DNA from: Trichomonas vaginalis G3
Lineage: Eukaryota > Parabasalia > Trichomonadida > Trichomonadidae
Reading direction: 5' to 3'
Length of the DNA stretch: 64,000 nucleotides
NCBI RefSeq assembly: GCF_026262505.1
Contig: NW_026529251.1
Location: 92,933-156,932, forward strand
The notes below the pieces were generated by a model. The model had not been told where the DNA came from and ran no database searches. It saw nothing but the letters and a program-made list of their open reading frames with translations. Shown piece by piece: positions 1 to 8,226 of this stretch (its first letter is position 1; the number at the start of each line of letters is the position of its first letter). The translations under genes and the position numbers were made by a program.

Positions 1-688
1 TTATGAGACGTTTTATGTTTAAAGCTAAAAACCTCCATGTTTGCATAAGTATTGCTACAGTTAAGTGGTAATGTCTGACTTTAGTAATGATATTAGCTAA
101 TGGTGAGTCTGGTTTTGACACTAAACCTTTACCAGCGAAGTCGTCGCAAACGAGCAGAGTGTTTGAAGGATATTTTTTGAAGGGGTATTTTGAAAGTTTT
201 GATAGAATGTAGTTTGTCAGTCGTTTCATATCGTAAACTCCTGAGTACTGACGTAAGTGGTGTTTGTCAATAATTCTTTCCATCTCCTCAGAAGTCTTTT
301 GCATTCCTGACTGTATAAATTCAACGATGGCATAATATTTCCTCTTACGTCGAATGTAACGTTGAAGAAATTCAATGAGTTCACTGTCTGGAACTTTAAC
401 GACAGAGGCTTGAACTTTTGACATAAATGTTTTCGCTGTTGAGTCCATAGAGTCTGAAGTTGCTGATATAATGATTTGGTCATAATATGAGTCATTTCCT
501 AAACGTTCTGTTATGAGTATATGACGAATTAAATTAAATGTCTTACCTGAACCCATCTTTCCACAATAGAAATAAACGCCATTTGAACAGAACTCATAGT
601 CCTTACTGAAAGGAAGAATGAGAGAAGAGTTAAGTTTGTCTGTAGTTTCATTCATGTCTTCATCTACGTCATGTATTAAATGCTTCAT
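1..688 (-). CDS. Maverick packaging ATPase (FtsK/HerA, A32-like), partial
   Basis: The frame is open from an ATG at 688 to the window edge, about 229 codons. A glycine-rich Walker A loop (GKMGSGKT) lies near residue 42 and a Walker B-like hydrophobic run ending in DD (LLVCDDFAG) lies near residue 175. Gene position and motif spacing match the ATPase of Maverick B (22168-23043), although the sequence is clearly diverged, so A belongs to another Maverick family. Such ATPases are known in Polintons and NCLDV-type viruses as motors that pump DNA into the capsid. The start lies a few bases from the divergent start at 705, giving a compact shared promoter. Confidence 0.8.
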   Translation of the reverse strand, partial: MKHLIHDVDEDMNETTDKLNSSLILPFSKDYEFCSNGVYFYCGKMGSGKTFNLIRHILITERLGNDSYYDQIIISATSDSMDSTAKTFMSKVQASVVKVPDSELIEFLQRYIRRKRKYYAIVEFIQSGMQKTSEEMERIIDKHHLRQYSGVYDMKRLTNYILSKLSKYPFKKYPSNTLLVCDDFAGKGLVSKPDSPLANIITKVRHYHLTVAILMQTWRFLALNIKRLI

Positions 689-704
689 TTTATCTCCATT
701 AAAA

Positions 705-1586
705 ATGCAAGTCAGAAATATTCAGAACATAGCACCGAGTCTAACTGACAAGAGTATAAAGATATACTATGAACACGTTATGATGAAACCTACCAAAATT
801 CAAGAAAGTCAGTATACTTATGAATATCCAAGACACTGGGTAGAGTATGTAGGAGGTGAGAAAGCTATTGAAATCAGACAGGTTCGAAGTATTCCAGCAG
901 GAAGAACAATATTATTGAAGAACTTTAATGTTTTGAGGTATAATGATGAAACAAAGAAGCAAGATAGTTTTCCTGTTGCTGTGTATGTGAACCTAGACAC
1001 AGGAGATGACATGAAAGTTTTTAACACAAAGCTTCAAACGGTAGTGAGAGAACAACTGACTGCGGAAGGACATCCATTACCTTCAGAAGTTAGCATAGCA
1101 TATAATTTTGAAACAAACTCAATAGATTTTAAAGTCATCTCTGCAAAGAAGTCAGGTTTTACATTTAATGAAGCAGATGTATATTCGAATGAAAACTTCA
1201 AAGCTATTGCATGGTTAGATAATGACGATTGCTTTAAGAAAATATTTAAATTCAGTGACTCAAAGATGTCAATAGATGACCTTCGTGGAATGTTACCATC
1301 GACGTTTACAGTTGAAGGTTCAGCAGGATTGCTTACAAGATTGTCAATTGGTGGTATTTGGTCTCGTGAGAACATTGTTATAAAATCCAGTATAAGTGAA
1401 TTTGCTGAAGAATCTATATTATGTCTTTCAAACTACATGTATTCGCCACCGAAGCATTATAGTATAACAAACTTTGTCAGTAAGTTTAACATAAGACTTG
1501 TCGAACCTTCTTCAATGAAAGATGTTGTGCTACCTAAAGATGGAAAGGATGGACTCATTATTGAGATGATTTTAATAGCATATTAA
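705..1586 (+). CDS. Maverick beta-rich virion-like protein
   Basis: The 293-residue protein has no recognised family. Near residue 30 it has a YEYPRHW segment followed by KAIEIR and at the end a hydrophobic GLIIEMILIAY stretch. These correspond in order and character to YRFDYPLRW, KAIGFR and the hydrophobic C-terminus of the 282-residue protein in Mavericks B and C (9813-10661, 56650-57493), so all probably belong to one family of element-specific structural proteins. The 705 start is preferred over upstream in-frame starts because it clears the divergent ATPase start. The next gene follows without a gap (TAA then ATG). A virion role is inference. Confidence 0.6.
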   Translation: MQVRNIQNIAPSLTDKSIKIYYEHVMMKPTKIQESQYTYEYPRHWVEYVGGEKAIEIRQVRSIPAGRTILLKNFNVLRYNDETKKQDSFPVAVYVNLDTGDDMKVFNTKLQTVVREQLTAEGHPLPSEVSIAYNFETNSIDFKVISAKKSGFTFNEADVYSNENFKAIAWLDNDDCFKKIFKFSDSKMSIDDLRGMLPSTFTVEGSAGLLTRLSIGGIWSRENIVIKSSISEFAEESILCLSNYMYSPPKHYSITNFVSKFNIRLVEPSSMKDVVLPKDGKDGLIIEMILIAY

Positions 1587-1784
1587 ATGAGCTTGTTCTT
1601 GAAGGTCATTCATGATGAAATAACTGTTGTAGAAGATGTTAGCAATTGTTCAGACATTTTGAAGCGAATAGATGATATAAGAAAGAAGTTTATGAATGAG
1701 AATGTTTATGTTTCATTGACTTTCTCCAGTAACGAGAACTTTTATGAGATAATATTGAAGAGAGATGATTTTAATATGGTGTAA
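1587..1784 (+). CDS. small Maverick A protein, unrecognised
   Basis: A 65-residue acidic ORF begins directly after the stop of the upstream gene and ends directly before the next start. Such tight packing on one strand supports it as real despite its size. No domain is recognised; it contains alternating hydrophobic and charged residues compatible with a small alpha/beta fold. Confidence 0.5.
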   Translation: MSLFLKVIHDEITVVEDVSNCSDILKRIDDIRKKFMNENVYVSLTFSSNENFYEIILKRDDFNMV

Positions 1785-2300
1785 ATGGTAGCTTGGGCAG
1801 CTTTAGGCGCAATGGGAACAAAAGCATTAGCATTTGGAGCAAAAGCACTTGGAGCTTATGACGCAGTAAATAAAATGAGTGGAGGAAGAGTTTCGAAGAC
1901 ATTAGATGCAAATAAAGGAAAGATTGGAGGCTGGGTTGCAAAGAAGTTAAGATTAAATAAAATAGGACTCATAAATAAAGCATCCAATTTGGTTGCGACT
2001 GAGTCAGAAAATGCTTTAGGAAAGGACGATGAGTTTGCAAAACACGCAAAAGACTTTAATGACCAGATGAAAGGTGAAACAATGCATTTAAATAGAGTCG
2101 ATGGAACTCTTCCTCCACCAGTAGTTCTTCCGTATGGTCCCTATGGAATGTATGGAAACCCTTACGAAAGACCATTTGACCCATTGACTGGTGGAAGTAA
2201 TTGGTATCATTACGGACGAAGAAGAAAGACAGTCAAGTTGGAGACAGACGTGAAGAAAGCAACTAAAAAGAAACCAAGGAAGAGAGTTATAAAGCAATGA
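1785..2300 (+). CDS. glycine/alanine-rich virion-like protein with basic tail
   Basis: The 171-residue protein has an Ala/Gly-rich hydrophobic N-terminus (residues 1-30), a helical middle, a Pro/Tyr/Gly-rich stretch (about 105-140) and a strongly basic Lys/Arg C-terminus (about 145-171). The layout resembles small membrane-active or DNA-associated minor virion proteins of adenovirus-like systems. That is an analogy, not a recognised homology. The same C-terminus appears in Maverick D (63836-64000), so it is a conserved component of this Maverick family. Confidence 0.6.
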   Translation: MVAWAALGAMGTKALAFGAKALGAYDAVNKMSGGRVSKTLDANKGKIGGWVAKKLRLNKIGLINKASNLVATESENALGKDDEFAKHAKDFNDQMKGETMHLNRVDGTLPPPVVLPYGPYGMYGNPYERPFDPLTGGSNWYHYGRRRKTVKLETDVKKATKKKPRKRVIKQ

Positions 2301-2307
2301 ATTCAAC

Positions 2308-2355
2308 GGGTGAAAAAAGAGGTGAAAAAACAGGTGAGATCTCACCACTTCACCT
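2308..2355. repeat. 48-bp iteron box (AGGTGA type)
   Basis: Five copies of a hexamer like AGGTGA form an imperfect palindrome: two units of 12 bp and one of 8 bp on one strand, then two of 8 bp in inverse orientation, 48 bp in total. The same geometry recurs in Mavericks B, C and D. The box lies just after the 171-residue gene. Confidence 0.8.
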
Positions 2356-2456
2356 AAATTTATTTTTGCGCTATGTTTTCATACGTGTGAGGGTGGTGAT
2401 ATCATTAATTTTTAAGTTTATTTTTTATTTTACTGAAAATTTTTATTTGGATGTAA

Positions 2457-2693
2457 ATGACAGAACAAAAGCAACTCATACAAATCGAAAAATATAACAA
2501 ACATACATTTAAACATTTATTCTTCCTTCCTGAGCATAACATGTTCTTTCAAATACATCCGAGACCAGTTGACTTTTCATTGACTGTGTATAAAGATAGA
2601 AATAGTTATATCATTAAACCATATGATGACGAAGGTAAGTTATGTAAATTGTACGTTAAGAAAGTTAGAGAAAGTTTATGGCTTCAAGTATGA
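2457..2693 (+). CDS. small Maverick A protein (homologue in D)
   Basis: A 78-residue ORF. Its first part (segment HTFKHLFFLPEHNMFFQI) matches the Maverick D ORF at 63360-63680 (segment HEFKNLFFVPRENTFYQI), which is longer. Conservation between two elements supports a real gene. No domain is recognised. It is the last gene before the element terminus. Confidence 0.6.
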   Translation: MTEQKQLIQIEKYNKHTFKHLFFLPEHNMFFQIHPRPVDFSLTVYKDRNSYIIKPYDDEGKLCKLYVKKVRESLWLQV

Positions 2694-2921
2694 CTACAAT
2701 AGGGTTAACACTGATGATGAAGATATTGAGGAAAATTTATGAGAACATTAGTGAAGTCGTTAGTGAGAACGATAGTGAGAACGTTTATTTTTTACATTAG
2801 TGAGTTCGTTAGTGAAGTGAAGTGGGTGGTGGTTTTGTAAATATTTAAGGTTAAGTTAGTGTTGTCGTTTGTGTTGCAAAATATACGTTAACGGTTTTGT
2901 AAAGTGTCAAATTCACAAGTA
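2694..2921. repeat. Maverick A subterminal non-coding region with TTAGTGA words
   Basis: Between the last gene and the terminal hairpin the words TTAGTGA and AGTGAGAACG recur about six times over 2735-2820. No ORF is visible. Subterminal iterated words often serve as protein-binding sites in transposon ends; this role is inferred. Confidence 0.45.
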
Positions 2922-2956
2922 TTGGGTAAGGAGGCGCGCAGTGCCACCGTACCCAA
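2922..2956. other. Maverick A terminal hairpin
   Basis: The sequence folds on itself: TTGGGTA at 2922-2928 pairs with TACCCAA at 2950-2956, with a second stem GG-GG paired with CC-CC inside it. Maverick D has the same hairpin at 63197-63227 with compensating changes in the outer stem. Confidence 0.6.
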
Positions 2957-2966
2957 GACTTGTATA

Positions 2967-4199
2967 CTAACTTTGATTTGTAGAAGGATGGTTTTGATTT
3001 TCTGGTTCTAAATCTGTAGAGTCTGCAATATTTGAATTTTCGGAGCGAATTGGAGCATCTGAACCTTGATTTGTATCAGCTTGCTCAAAATTAGTTTGAA
3101 TTGGAGTGGATGAATTAAAATCTGGATGATTTAATGTTTCATTAAATAATGCCATAATTTTTTCTCTTTTTTCATTAATAAACTTAGTGATCATTGTATC
3201 TTTATCTGTTAGATCGATCGATTTGAGTATATCTGCATCATGAACTGGAATATTTTCGAACAATGAACTCGATTCTATGGAACCATATGGAGAAATCTCG
3301 TTCTGAGCCAAAGAAAGATCACTTACGTTGTATTGTTTGATAGAAAAAATTGTTTTCTCAAGTTCTTTTTGAAAGCAATCAAGAATATAATTTTTGTAGC
3401 TATCAGTGATAACGGTTTTTATATGGCGATCGATCTTCTGGTTATTTTTGATGGCGTTATATTTATCTAATTGGATTTGAGATATCTTCTTAATAGCTTC
3501 ATAAATGGTTGGATGTTTTAACGAAGAAAATTCTGAATGCATACTCTCGAGGCAATCATTAGTGAATATTGCAGTTGCATTATTATATTGAGATATTAAA
3601 TTGTAGTGCGGCAACCAAACTTTGTTGAAATAATCAATATAATCTTTGATCGAATCAACTTTATTTTGATTAATTATATGCATTGTAAGTACAAATTCTT
3701 CATGAGACATGAATGGAGTAATAGAATATAGCTTAAATAAAAAATTTTGTAAAGTATTGAAATTTTTTGTATAAAGTGCTACAAGTTTCCTGTGTAAAGC
3801 TTGTTTGAAATGAAATAGGCATCCAATTATACGGACTTTAGGGAAAATTTGTTGAAGTGCCTCTATCATTCCCTTTTCAAAATCACAATGAATTTGAATT
3901 AGCTTTGAAAATTGAATACCCTTGACAGTAAAAATATATTCAAATGCCTTCTTATAAGATTCAAATGTGCGGTTTTTCATGAATATAAATAAAAGTGGTA
4001 GATATTGATTTGTTGAAGGTTCACAAATCATAATTGTTAGCATCTGTCCTTTTTGAAAATGTTTTGGTGTAATTTTAAAAGTTCCATCGCAAAATAAATC
4101 TGTGGCTTCTTTTGCAAATTGAATTGCCTTCTCAAAACCAAAAAAACATCGTCTCACAATTTGCTTGAAAATCATGGCCAATGAAAAACTGCTCGCCAT
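2967..4199 (-). pseudogene. MULE transposase, catalytic part
   Basis: A 410-residue open frame carries the MULE DDE signature: DGTF with the first Asp near residue 38, CDFEKG with the second Asp near 106, GCLFHFKQAL with Cys127 and His130, and NDCLESMHS with the catalytic Glu near 218. The Cys/His step after the second Asp is typical of MULE transposases. The first ~25 residues come from a shadow start; the true protein continues from the middle frame at about 4146 after a one-base shift in a run of seven T (minus strand). The last codons read into the end of Maverick A. The C-terminal third is acidic and low complexity. Confidence 0.75.
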
Positions 4200-4600
4200 T
4201 TATTAAACAAAAATTAGCAATTTCATCGTCTGTAATTTTTTCTCCAACAGAAAATTTTCTGGACTTATTATAAACTTCCCTGACCAATGAATCTTTAATT
4301 AATGGGTTTTCATCAGTACCAACAGCAAGTTCTGTCATAAATTTTTTAATCTGCTGAAAAGTGCCGTTGTCTTCAGAAAATTTTGCCATTGCCTTATTGT
4401 ATATTTCTGTCAGAGTCATTGATTTATGAAGATCATTTTTTTCATTTTGTAACTTTTTAAATTGTCTGCATTCGGGTATATGTTCCTTTTGTAAATCTTC
4501 GGAAACTGAACTGTTCTCAATTTTAACTAAATAACGTGCTTGACAAGAATGATCGATGCAACGGTAGTAACGTTCAATATTATTTGAATTAATAATATTT
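4132..4600 (-). pseudogene. MULE transposase, zinc-finger-like middle part
   Basis: This frame carries a Cys/His-containing segment (ERYYRCIDHSCQARYLVK, then HIPECRQFK) resembling the FLYWCH/WRKY-GCM1-type DNA-binding finger found N-terminal to MULE cores. It ends in a stop just past the T7 run where the catalytic frame takes over. The ERYYRC segment is duplicated at 5576-5654. Confidence 0.6.
4522..4600. repeat. 79-bp direct repeat, copy 1
   Basis: Identical, by eye, to 5576-5654. It encodes the start of the MULE zinc-finger-like segment. The two copies flank a ~975-bp insert, like a very long target duplication. Confidence 0.85.
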
Positions 4601-4682
4601 GGAGTGTGGTAGAATTTACGAAAAAGTGACACTTAACCTTAAATTTCCAAACACTATTTTTTGATTGTATTTTGTTATTTAT

Positions 4683-4853
4683 ATATTTATATATATATGT
4701 ATATATTTATATATGTATATATTTATATATGTATATATTTATATATGTATATATTTATATATGTATATATTTATATATGTATATATTTATATATGTATAT
4801 ATTTATATATGTATATATTTATATATGTATATATTTATATATGTATATATTTA
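4683..4853. repeat. 16-bp AT satellite
   Basis: About ten perfect tandem copies of a 16-bp unit (TATATATTTATATATG). All three forward frames stay open through it, producing meaningless Tyr/Ile repeat ORFs. Confidence 0.95.
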
Positions 4854-4856
4854 TTA

Positions 4857-5290
4857 GAAACTGCTTCATGCTGTGTTGAGTATTATTGAATAATTTGAAG
4901 TAGTGGTTTTTGAAATCAGCACCCCTATGAGAGCGCTGGCGACCGAAACACCACTAGTAAGATTGTGTATTAGAAACTGCTTCATGCTGTGTTGAGTAAG
5001 CTTCGATGTCTTTGTAGGATAGCTTTCTGAGAGCGAAACAAAATAGTGTTGAAAAAAAATTTTGAAAATCTGAGAGACTGTGCAAGAGCCAACGACCAAA
5101 ACACTACCAGTAAGATACAGCAGTAGTAGCTGCTTCATGCTGCATTGAGTATTGTTGAATAATTTGAAGTAGTGGTTTTTGAAATCAGCACCCCTATGAG
5201 AGCGCTGGCGACCGAAACACCACTAGTAAGATTGTGTATTAGAAACTGCTTCATTCTGTGTTGAGTAAGCTTCGATATCTTTATCAGACC
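4857..5290. repeat. degenerate tandem repeat (~110-160 bp units)
   Basis: Three related units each begin near CTGCTTCATGCTG and carry CGACC(G/A)AAACAC followed by AGTAAGAT. Units 1 and 3 (from about 4862 and 5138) are nearly identical over ~110 bp, while unit 2 is more diverged. No coding function is apparent. Confidence 0.7.
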
Positions 5291-5575
5291 ACCTTTAAAT
5301 TAACCACTCACATTCTCACTGTGGTCCATCTAAAATTTGTAAGCTTTATGACATAAAATTATATTATATGCAGGATCCCACCTATTACTTAATCTTTTTG
5401 GAATAAATGTTTTATAATATTTATCGATTGATTGTAATTTTTTGTATAAAAAAAGTTTTTTATTTATATTAAAAATATATTCGGTTAATGATATTATCTT
5501 ATAATTTGTAAATAAATCTAGTAATAAAATAACTTTAATAGTTGGTGTCACTTTTTCGAAAATTCTGGTTTTTTC

Positions 5576-5654
5576 TTTAACTAAATAACGTGCTTGACAA
5601 GAATGATCGATGCAACGGTAGTAACGTTCAATATTATTTGAATTAATAATATTT
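5576..5654. repeat. 79-bp direct repeat, copy 2
   Basis: Second copy of the repeat at 4522-4600. On the minus strand it is in frame with the MULE N-terminal piece that starts at 5941. Confidence 0.85.
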
Positions 5655-5941
5655 GTATGATCATGCGAATAAAGCATATCTTTGCGAACAATTGTATCAG
5701 GATATTTTCCAGTAACTGCGGGAATATTTTTCACTGCAATATAACTAAAATATCTTCTGACAGCTTTAGATTCATTTTCGTAGTATTTAATATTAAAATA
5801 TTGAAGAACTTGTTTGATTATATTCGTTTTTTCATCTCTCGATGTTGATTTTTGGTATTTATCAGATTGTTCCCTGATAAATATTTTATTTTCGTCTGTA
5901 AAGTTTGCTCTTTTTTGATTAAATATAGATGATTTTCCCAT
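5576..5941 (-). pseudogene. MULE transposase, N-terminal part
   Basis: An ATG at 5941 opens a Lys-rich, helical N-terminus of about 122 codons running into the zinc-finger-like segment shared with 4522-4600. Past 5576 the frame leaves the gene and reads inserted DNA until 5330. A TCATT initiator lies about 6 bases upstream of the start (5947-5951, minus strand), as is usual for Trichomonas genes. Confidence 0.6.
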
Positions 5942-5994
5942 TAAAAAATGAAATGATGCAAAATTTACGAAAACCGTTCGAAAATTGAATCAAA

Positions 5995-7062
5995 AATGAA
6001 AAGTAATACTTAAATGAGTAATTCTTTGAGATATTGGTCTTAGATTGAATGTAGCGTCATTCTTATATAGAATATATATTCATATCATCGGAAATATGAT
6101 AAAAAGCATATAATAAATGTCAAAAAAGTGAACAAATAAGCAAAGATATTTTTTAAAAAACAATGAAAAGTAATACTTAAATGAGGAATTCTTTGAGATA
6201 TTGGTCTTAGATTGAATGTAGCGTCATTCTTATATAGAATATATATTCATATCATCGGAAATATGATAAAAAGCATATAATAAATGTCAAAAAAGTGAAC
6301 AAATAAGCAAAGATATTTTTTTAAAAAACAATGAAAAGTAATACTTAAATGAGGAATTCTTTGAGATATTGGTCTTAGATTGAATGTAGCGTCATTCTTA
6401 TATAGAATATATATTCATATCATCGGAAATATGATAAAAAGCATATAATAAATGTCAAAAAAGTGAACAAATAAGCAAAGATATTTTTTAAAAAACAATG
6501 AAAAGTAATACTTAAATGAGTAATTCTTTGAGATATTGGTCTTAGATTGAATGTAGCGTCATTCTTATATAGAATATATATTCATATCATCGGAAATATG
6601 ATAAAAAGCATATAATAAATGTCAAAAAAGTGAACAAATAAGCAAAGATATTTTTTAAAAAACAATGAAAAGTAATACTTAAATGAGGAATTCTTTGAGA
6701 TATTGGTCTTAGATTGAATGTAGCGTCATTCTTATATAGAATATATATTCATATCATCGGAAATATGATAAAAAGCATATAATAAATGTCAAAAAAGTGA
6801 ACAAATAAGCAAAGATATTTTTTAAAAAACAATGAAAAGTAATACTTAAATGAGGAATTCTTTGAGATATTGGTCTTAGATTGAATGTAGCGTCATTCTT
6901 ATATAGAATATATATTCATATCATCGGAAATATGATAAAAAGCATATAATAAATGTCAAAAAAGTGAACAAATAAGCAAAGATATTTTTTAAAAAACAAT
7001 GAAAAGTAATACTTAAATGAGGAATTCTTTGAGATATTGGTCTTAGATTGAATGTAGCGTCA
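5995..7062. repeat. 167-bp tandem repeat, about 6.4 copies
   Basis: Unit starts fall at about 5998, 6165, 6333, 6500, 6667, 6834 and 7001, giving a regular 167-168-bp period. Copies are almost identical (for example GAGTAATTC or GAGGAATTC variants). The array ends abruptly after AGCGTCA at 7062. It fills the space between the divergent MULE (5941) and host gene (7112) starts. No ORF is present. Confidence 0.95.
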
Positions 7063-7098
7063 CAAATTTCACAAATATAATTTACTATACAATTTTAT

Positions 7099-7103
7099 TC
7101 ATT
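7099..7103 (+). promoter_or_regulatory. TCATT initiator of the host gene
   Basis: A TCATT match to the Trichomonas initiator (TCA, pyrimidine, T/A) sits 9-13 bases upstream of the ATG at 7112, the usual short leader distance. Confidence 0.6.
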
Positions 7104-7111
7104 TTTTTAAA

Positions 7112-7966
7112 ATGGCTGACGACAGTCTGTATCAACTAACTCAACTAGTCAAGCATAATGATTATTCTTCGGATTCATTAAATCAACTTTATCAATGCAT
7201 AAGTACAATGACAGAAAGATCAATTGGATGCTTGAATTGGGATAAATTTTTTCAAAAAAATCACAGTGACTGATGAAGTTCTTTTACATTTTTTAGCATC
7301 CGTTTTAAACATTGAAAAAATATCAGAATGTTTCAAGGATTCTATTTTTTATCACAATATTAATCTTGAAAAATTCAGTAATTTAACTGAAACAGAACAA
7401 CAAACAATTTTAAATTCCTACAAAGCGGATAAATTTACATATTACATAATGTGCTCACAAATTGTAAAATCAAACTGGAACAATTTATCCCAAACTTTAG
7501 TTAATATTGCAAATCAATATTTGCCATTTTTAGATGAAGAAAAGCAAATATATATATTTACTGAAATAACTGGCAATTATCAAAATTTTGAAATTTCAGT
7601 TGCAAACTTGTTACTTTTTTATGAAAACAATGAAGAAAAATTAAGCAACTGTTTTAATTTAACATTGTTCCAGCAAATTTATTCCAAAAATGGAATCGAG
7701 CAAATGATATTTTTTGCTGCAAATACAATTTGTTGCAATAACACTTCTATCAATTTTTACAATCTCCTTGAAATTGAAGAAATGAATCCATTTGATTTTT
7801 TTTATTTCTCAATTCAATATAAAGAGATATTAAATTGCGATGATTTTCCAAAAGTTACAGAAGTAATCACAGGTTTAATCTCAGCTTCAAATATTAATGC
7901 TATTATGCGAATTTGCCAAAAAATTTTGGATAAAATTACATTTTATAAATGTAATTATTGCCATAT
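7112..7966 (+). pseudogene. unrecognised host gene, 5' part, split by Maverick B
   Basis: The gene starts at 7112 (MADDSLYQLTQLVKHN) behind a TCATT initiator and reads about 49 codons, then continues in the +1 frame from the A7 run at 7254-7260 for another ~235 codons up to Maverick B at 7967. The product is rich in Asn, Phe, Leu and Glu and looks all-helical; no domain is recognised. The last intact codons before the insertion are Cys-His-Ile, and the 3' part at 32109 resumes in the same frame after one copy of the 5-bp target duplication. So there are two lesions: a one-base slip in a homopolymer (possibly a sequencing error) and the 24-kb insertion. Confidence 0.7.
7962..7966. repeat. target site duplication of Maverick B, left (CATAT)
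   Basis: CATAT immediately precedes the A-run of B and is repeated at 32109-32113 after its T-run. Confidence 0.8.
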
Positions 7967-8226
7967 AAAAAAAAAAAAAAAAAAGGTAGTGGGGCTTCCA
8001 GGGGCTGCGCCCCTTCTAGCCCTGAAGATGTTTAGTATAAATGAAGTTTTTATTCGGAAAATTGTTAGTCTTCTGGTGTGAATTCGGAGGACTCTTCTTC
8101 TTCCTCCATTGCTTCTGGGTCGAAAACATTATATAATGTGTCGCTTTTCACAAATTATATATGTTTTCATGTTTTGTCACTTTTCTGTCACTTTTCGGGT
8201 AAAAACATTTTTATTATTATATATAA
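7967..8226. repeat. Maverick B left terminus
   Basis: An A-run (7967-7984) leads into GGTAGTGGGGCTTCC, the hairpin at 8000-8014, then a stretch that on the minus strand encodes the acidic tail ESSEFTPED, the same tail that ends the 335-residue gene of Maverick C (34049). So the terminal repeat contains the 3' end of that gene. Two TGTCACTTTT words (about 8165-8195) precede the methylase. Confidence 0.8.
8000..8014. other. terminal hairpin of Maverick B, left
   Basis: AGGGGC pairs with GCCCCT around the loop TGC. Other ends of this family have different stems that still pair (33984, 32052, 59292, 63001). Confidence 0.75.

Larger units (their letters stand above)
1..2971. mobile_element. Maverick/Polinton A, one end (partial)
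   Basis: This is the inner end of a large virus-like DNA element that continues beyond the left edge of the window. Visible parts in order are a packaging ATPase (minus), a beta-rich virion-like protein, three small genes (plus), a 48-bp iteron box, a terminal non-coding stretch and a terminal hairpin. The end is placed at 2971 because the last ten bases (GTATACTAAC) are also the terminal bases of Maverick D at 63180 in reverse, and sequence beyond that point differs. It abuts MULE coding DNA, so A most likely inserted into that transposon. The visible genes have open frames, so this part looks whole; age cannot be judged from one end. Confidence 0.8.
4601..5575. repeat. 975-bp satellite-bearing insert in the MULE gene
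   Basis: The block between the 79-bp direct repeats contains a 16-bp AT satellite and a degenerate tandem family. It is nearly bounded by a 22-bp inverted repeat, 4611-4632 against 5545-5566, matching at 21 of 22 positions. No convincing protein is encoded. It may be a small non-autonomous element or a repair-generated insertion. Confidence 0.55.
2967..5941 (-). mobile_element. MULE (Mutator-like) transposase gene, interrupted
   Basis: The pieces of one MULE transposase gene lie in order on the minus strand: an N-terminal exon-like piece (5941-5576), an inserted block (5575-4601), the middle piece (4600-4132) and the catalytic piece (4199-2967). The middle and catalytic frames differ by one base at a run of seven T. 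The 3' end runs into Maverick A, whose terminal bases supply the stop codon. Its own terminal inverted repeats are not visible, so element boundaries are unknown. Confidence 0.65.

Noticed and set aside
1034-1375. Minus-strand 113-codon frame
   Set aside because: It is antisense to the open 293-codon gene at 705-1586 and has no homologue in the other elements.
4661-4889. Three overlapping Tyr/Ile-repeat reading frames
   Set aside because: They are all translations of the 16-bp AT satellite, open in every forward frame without coding content.
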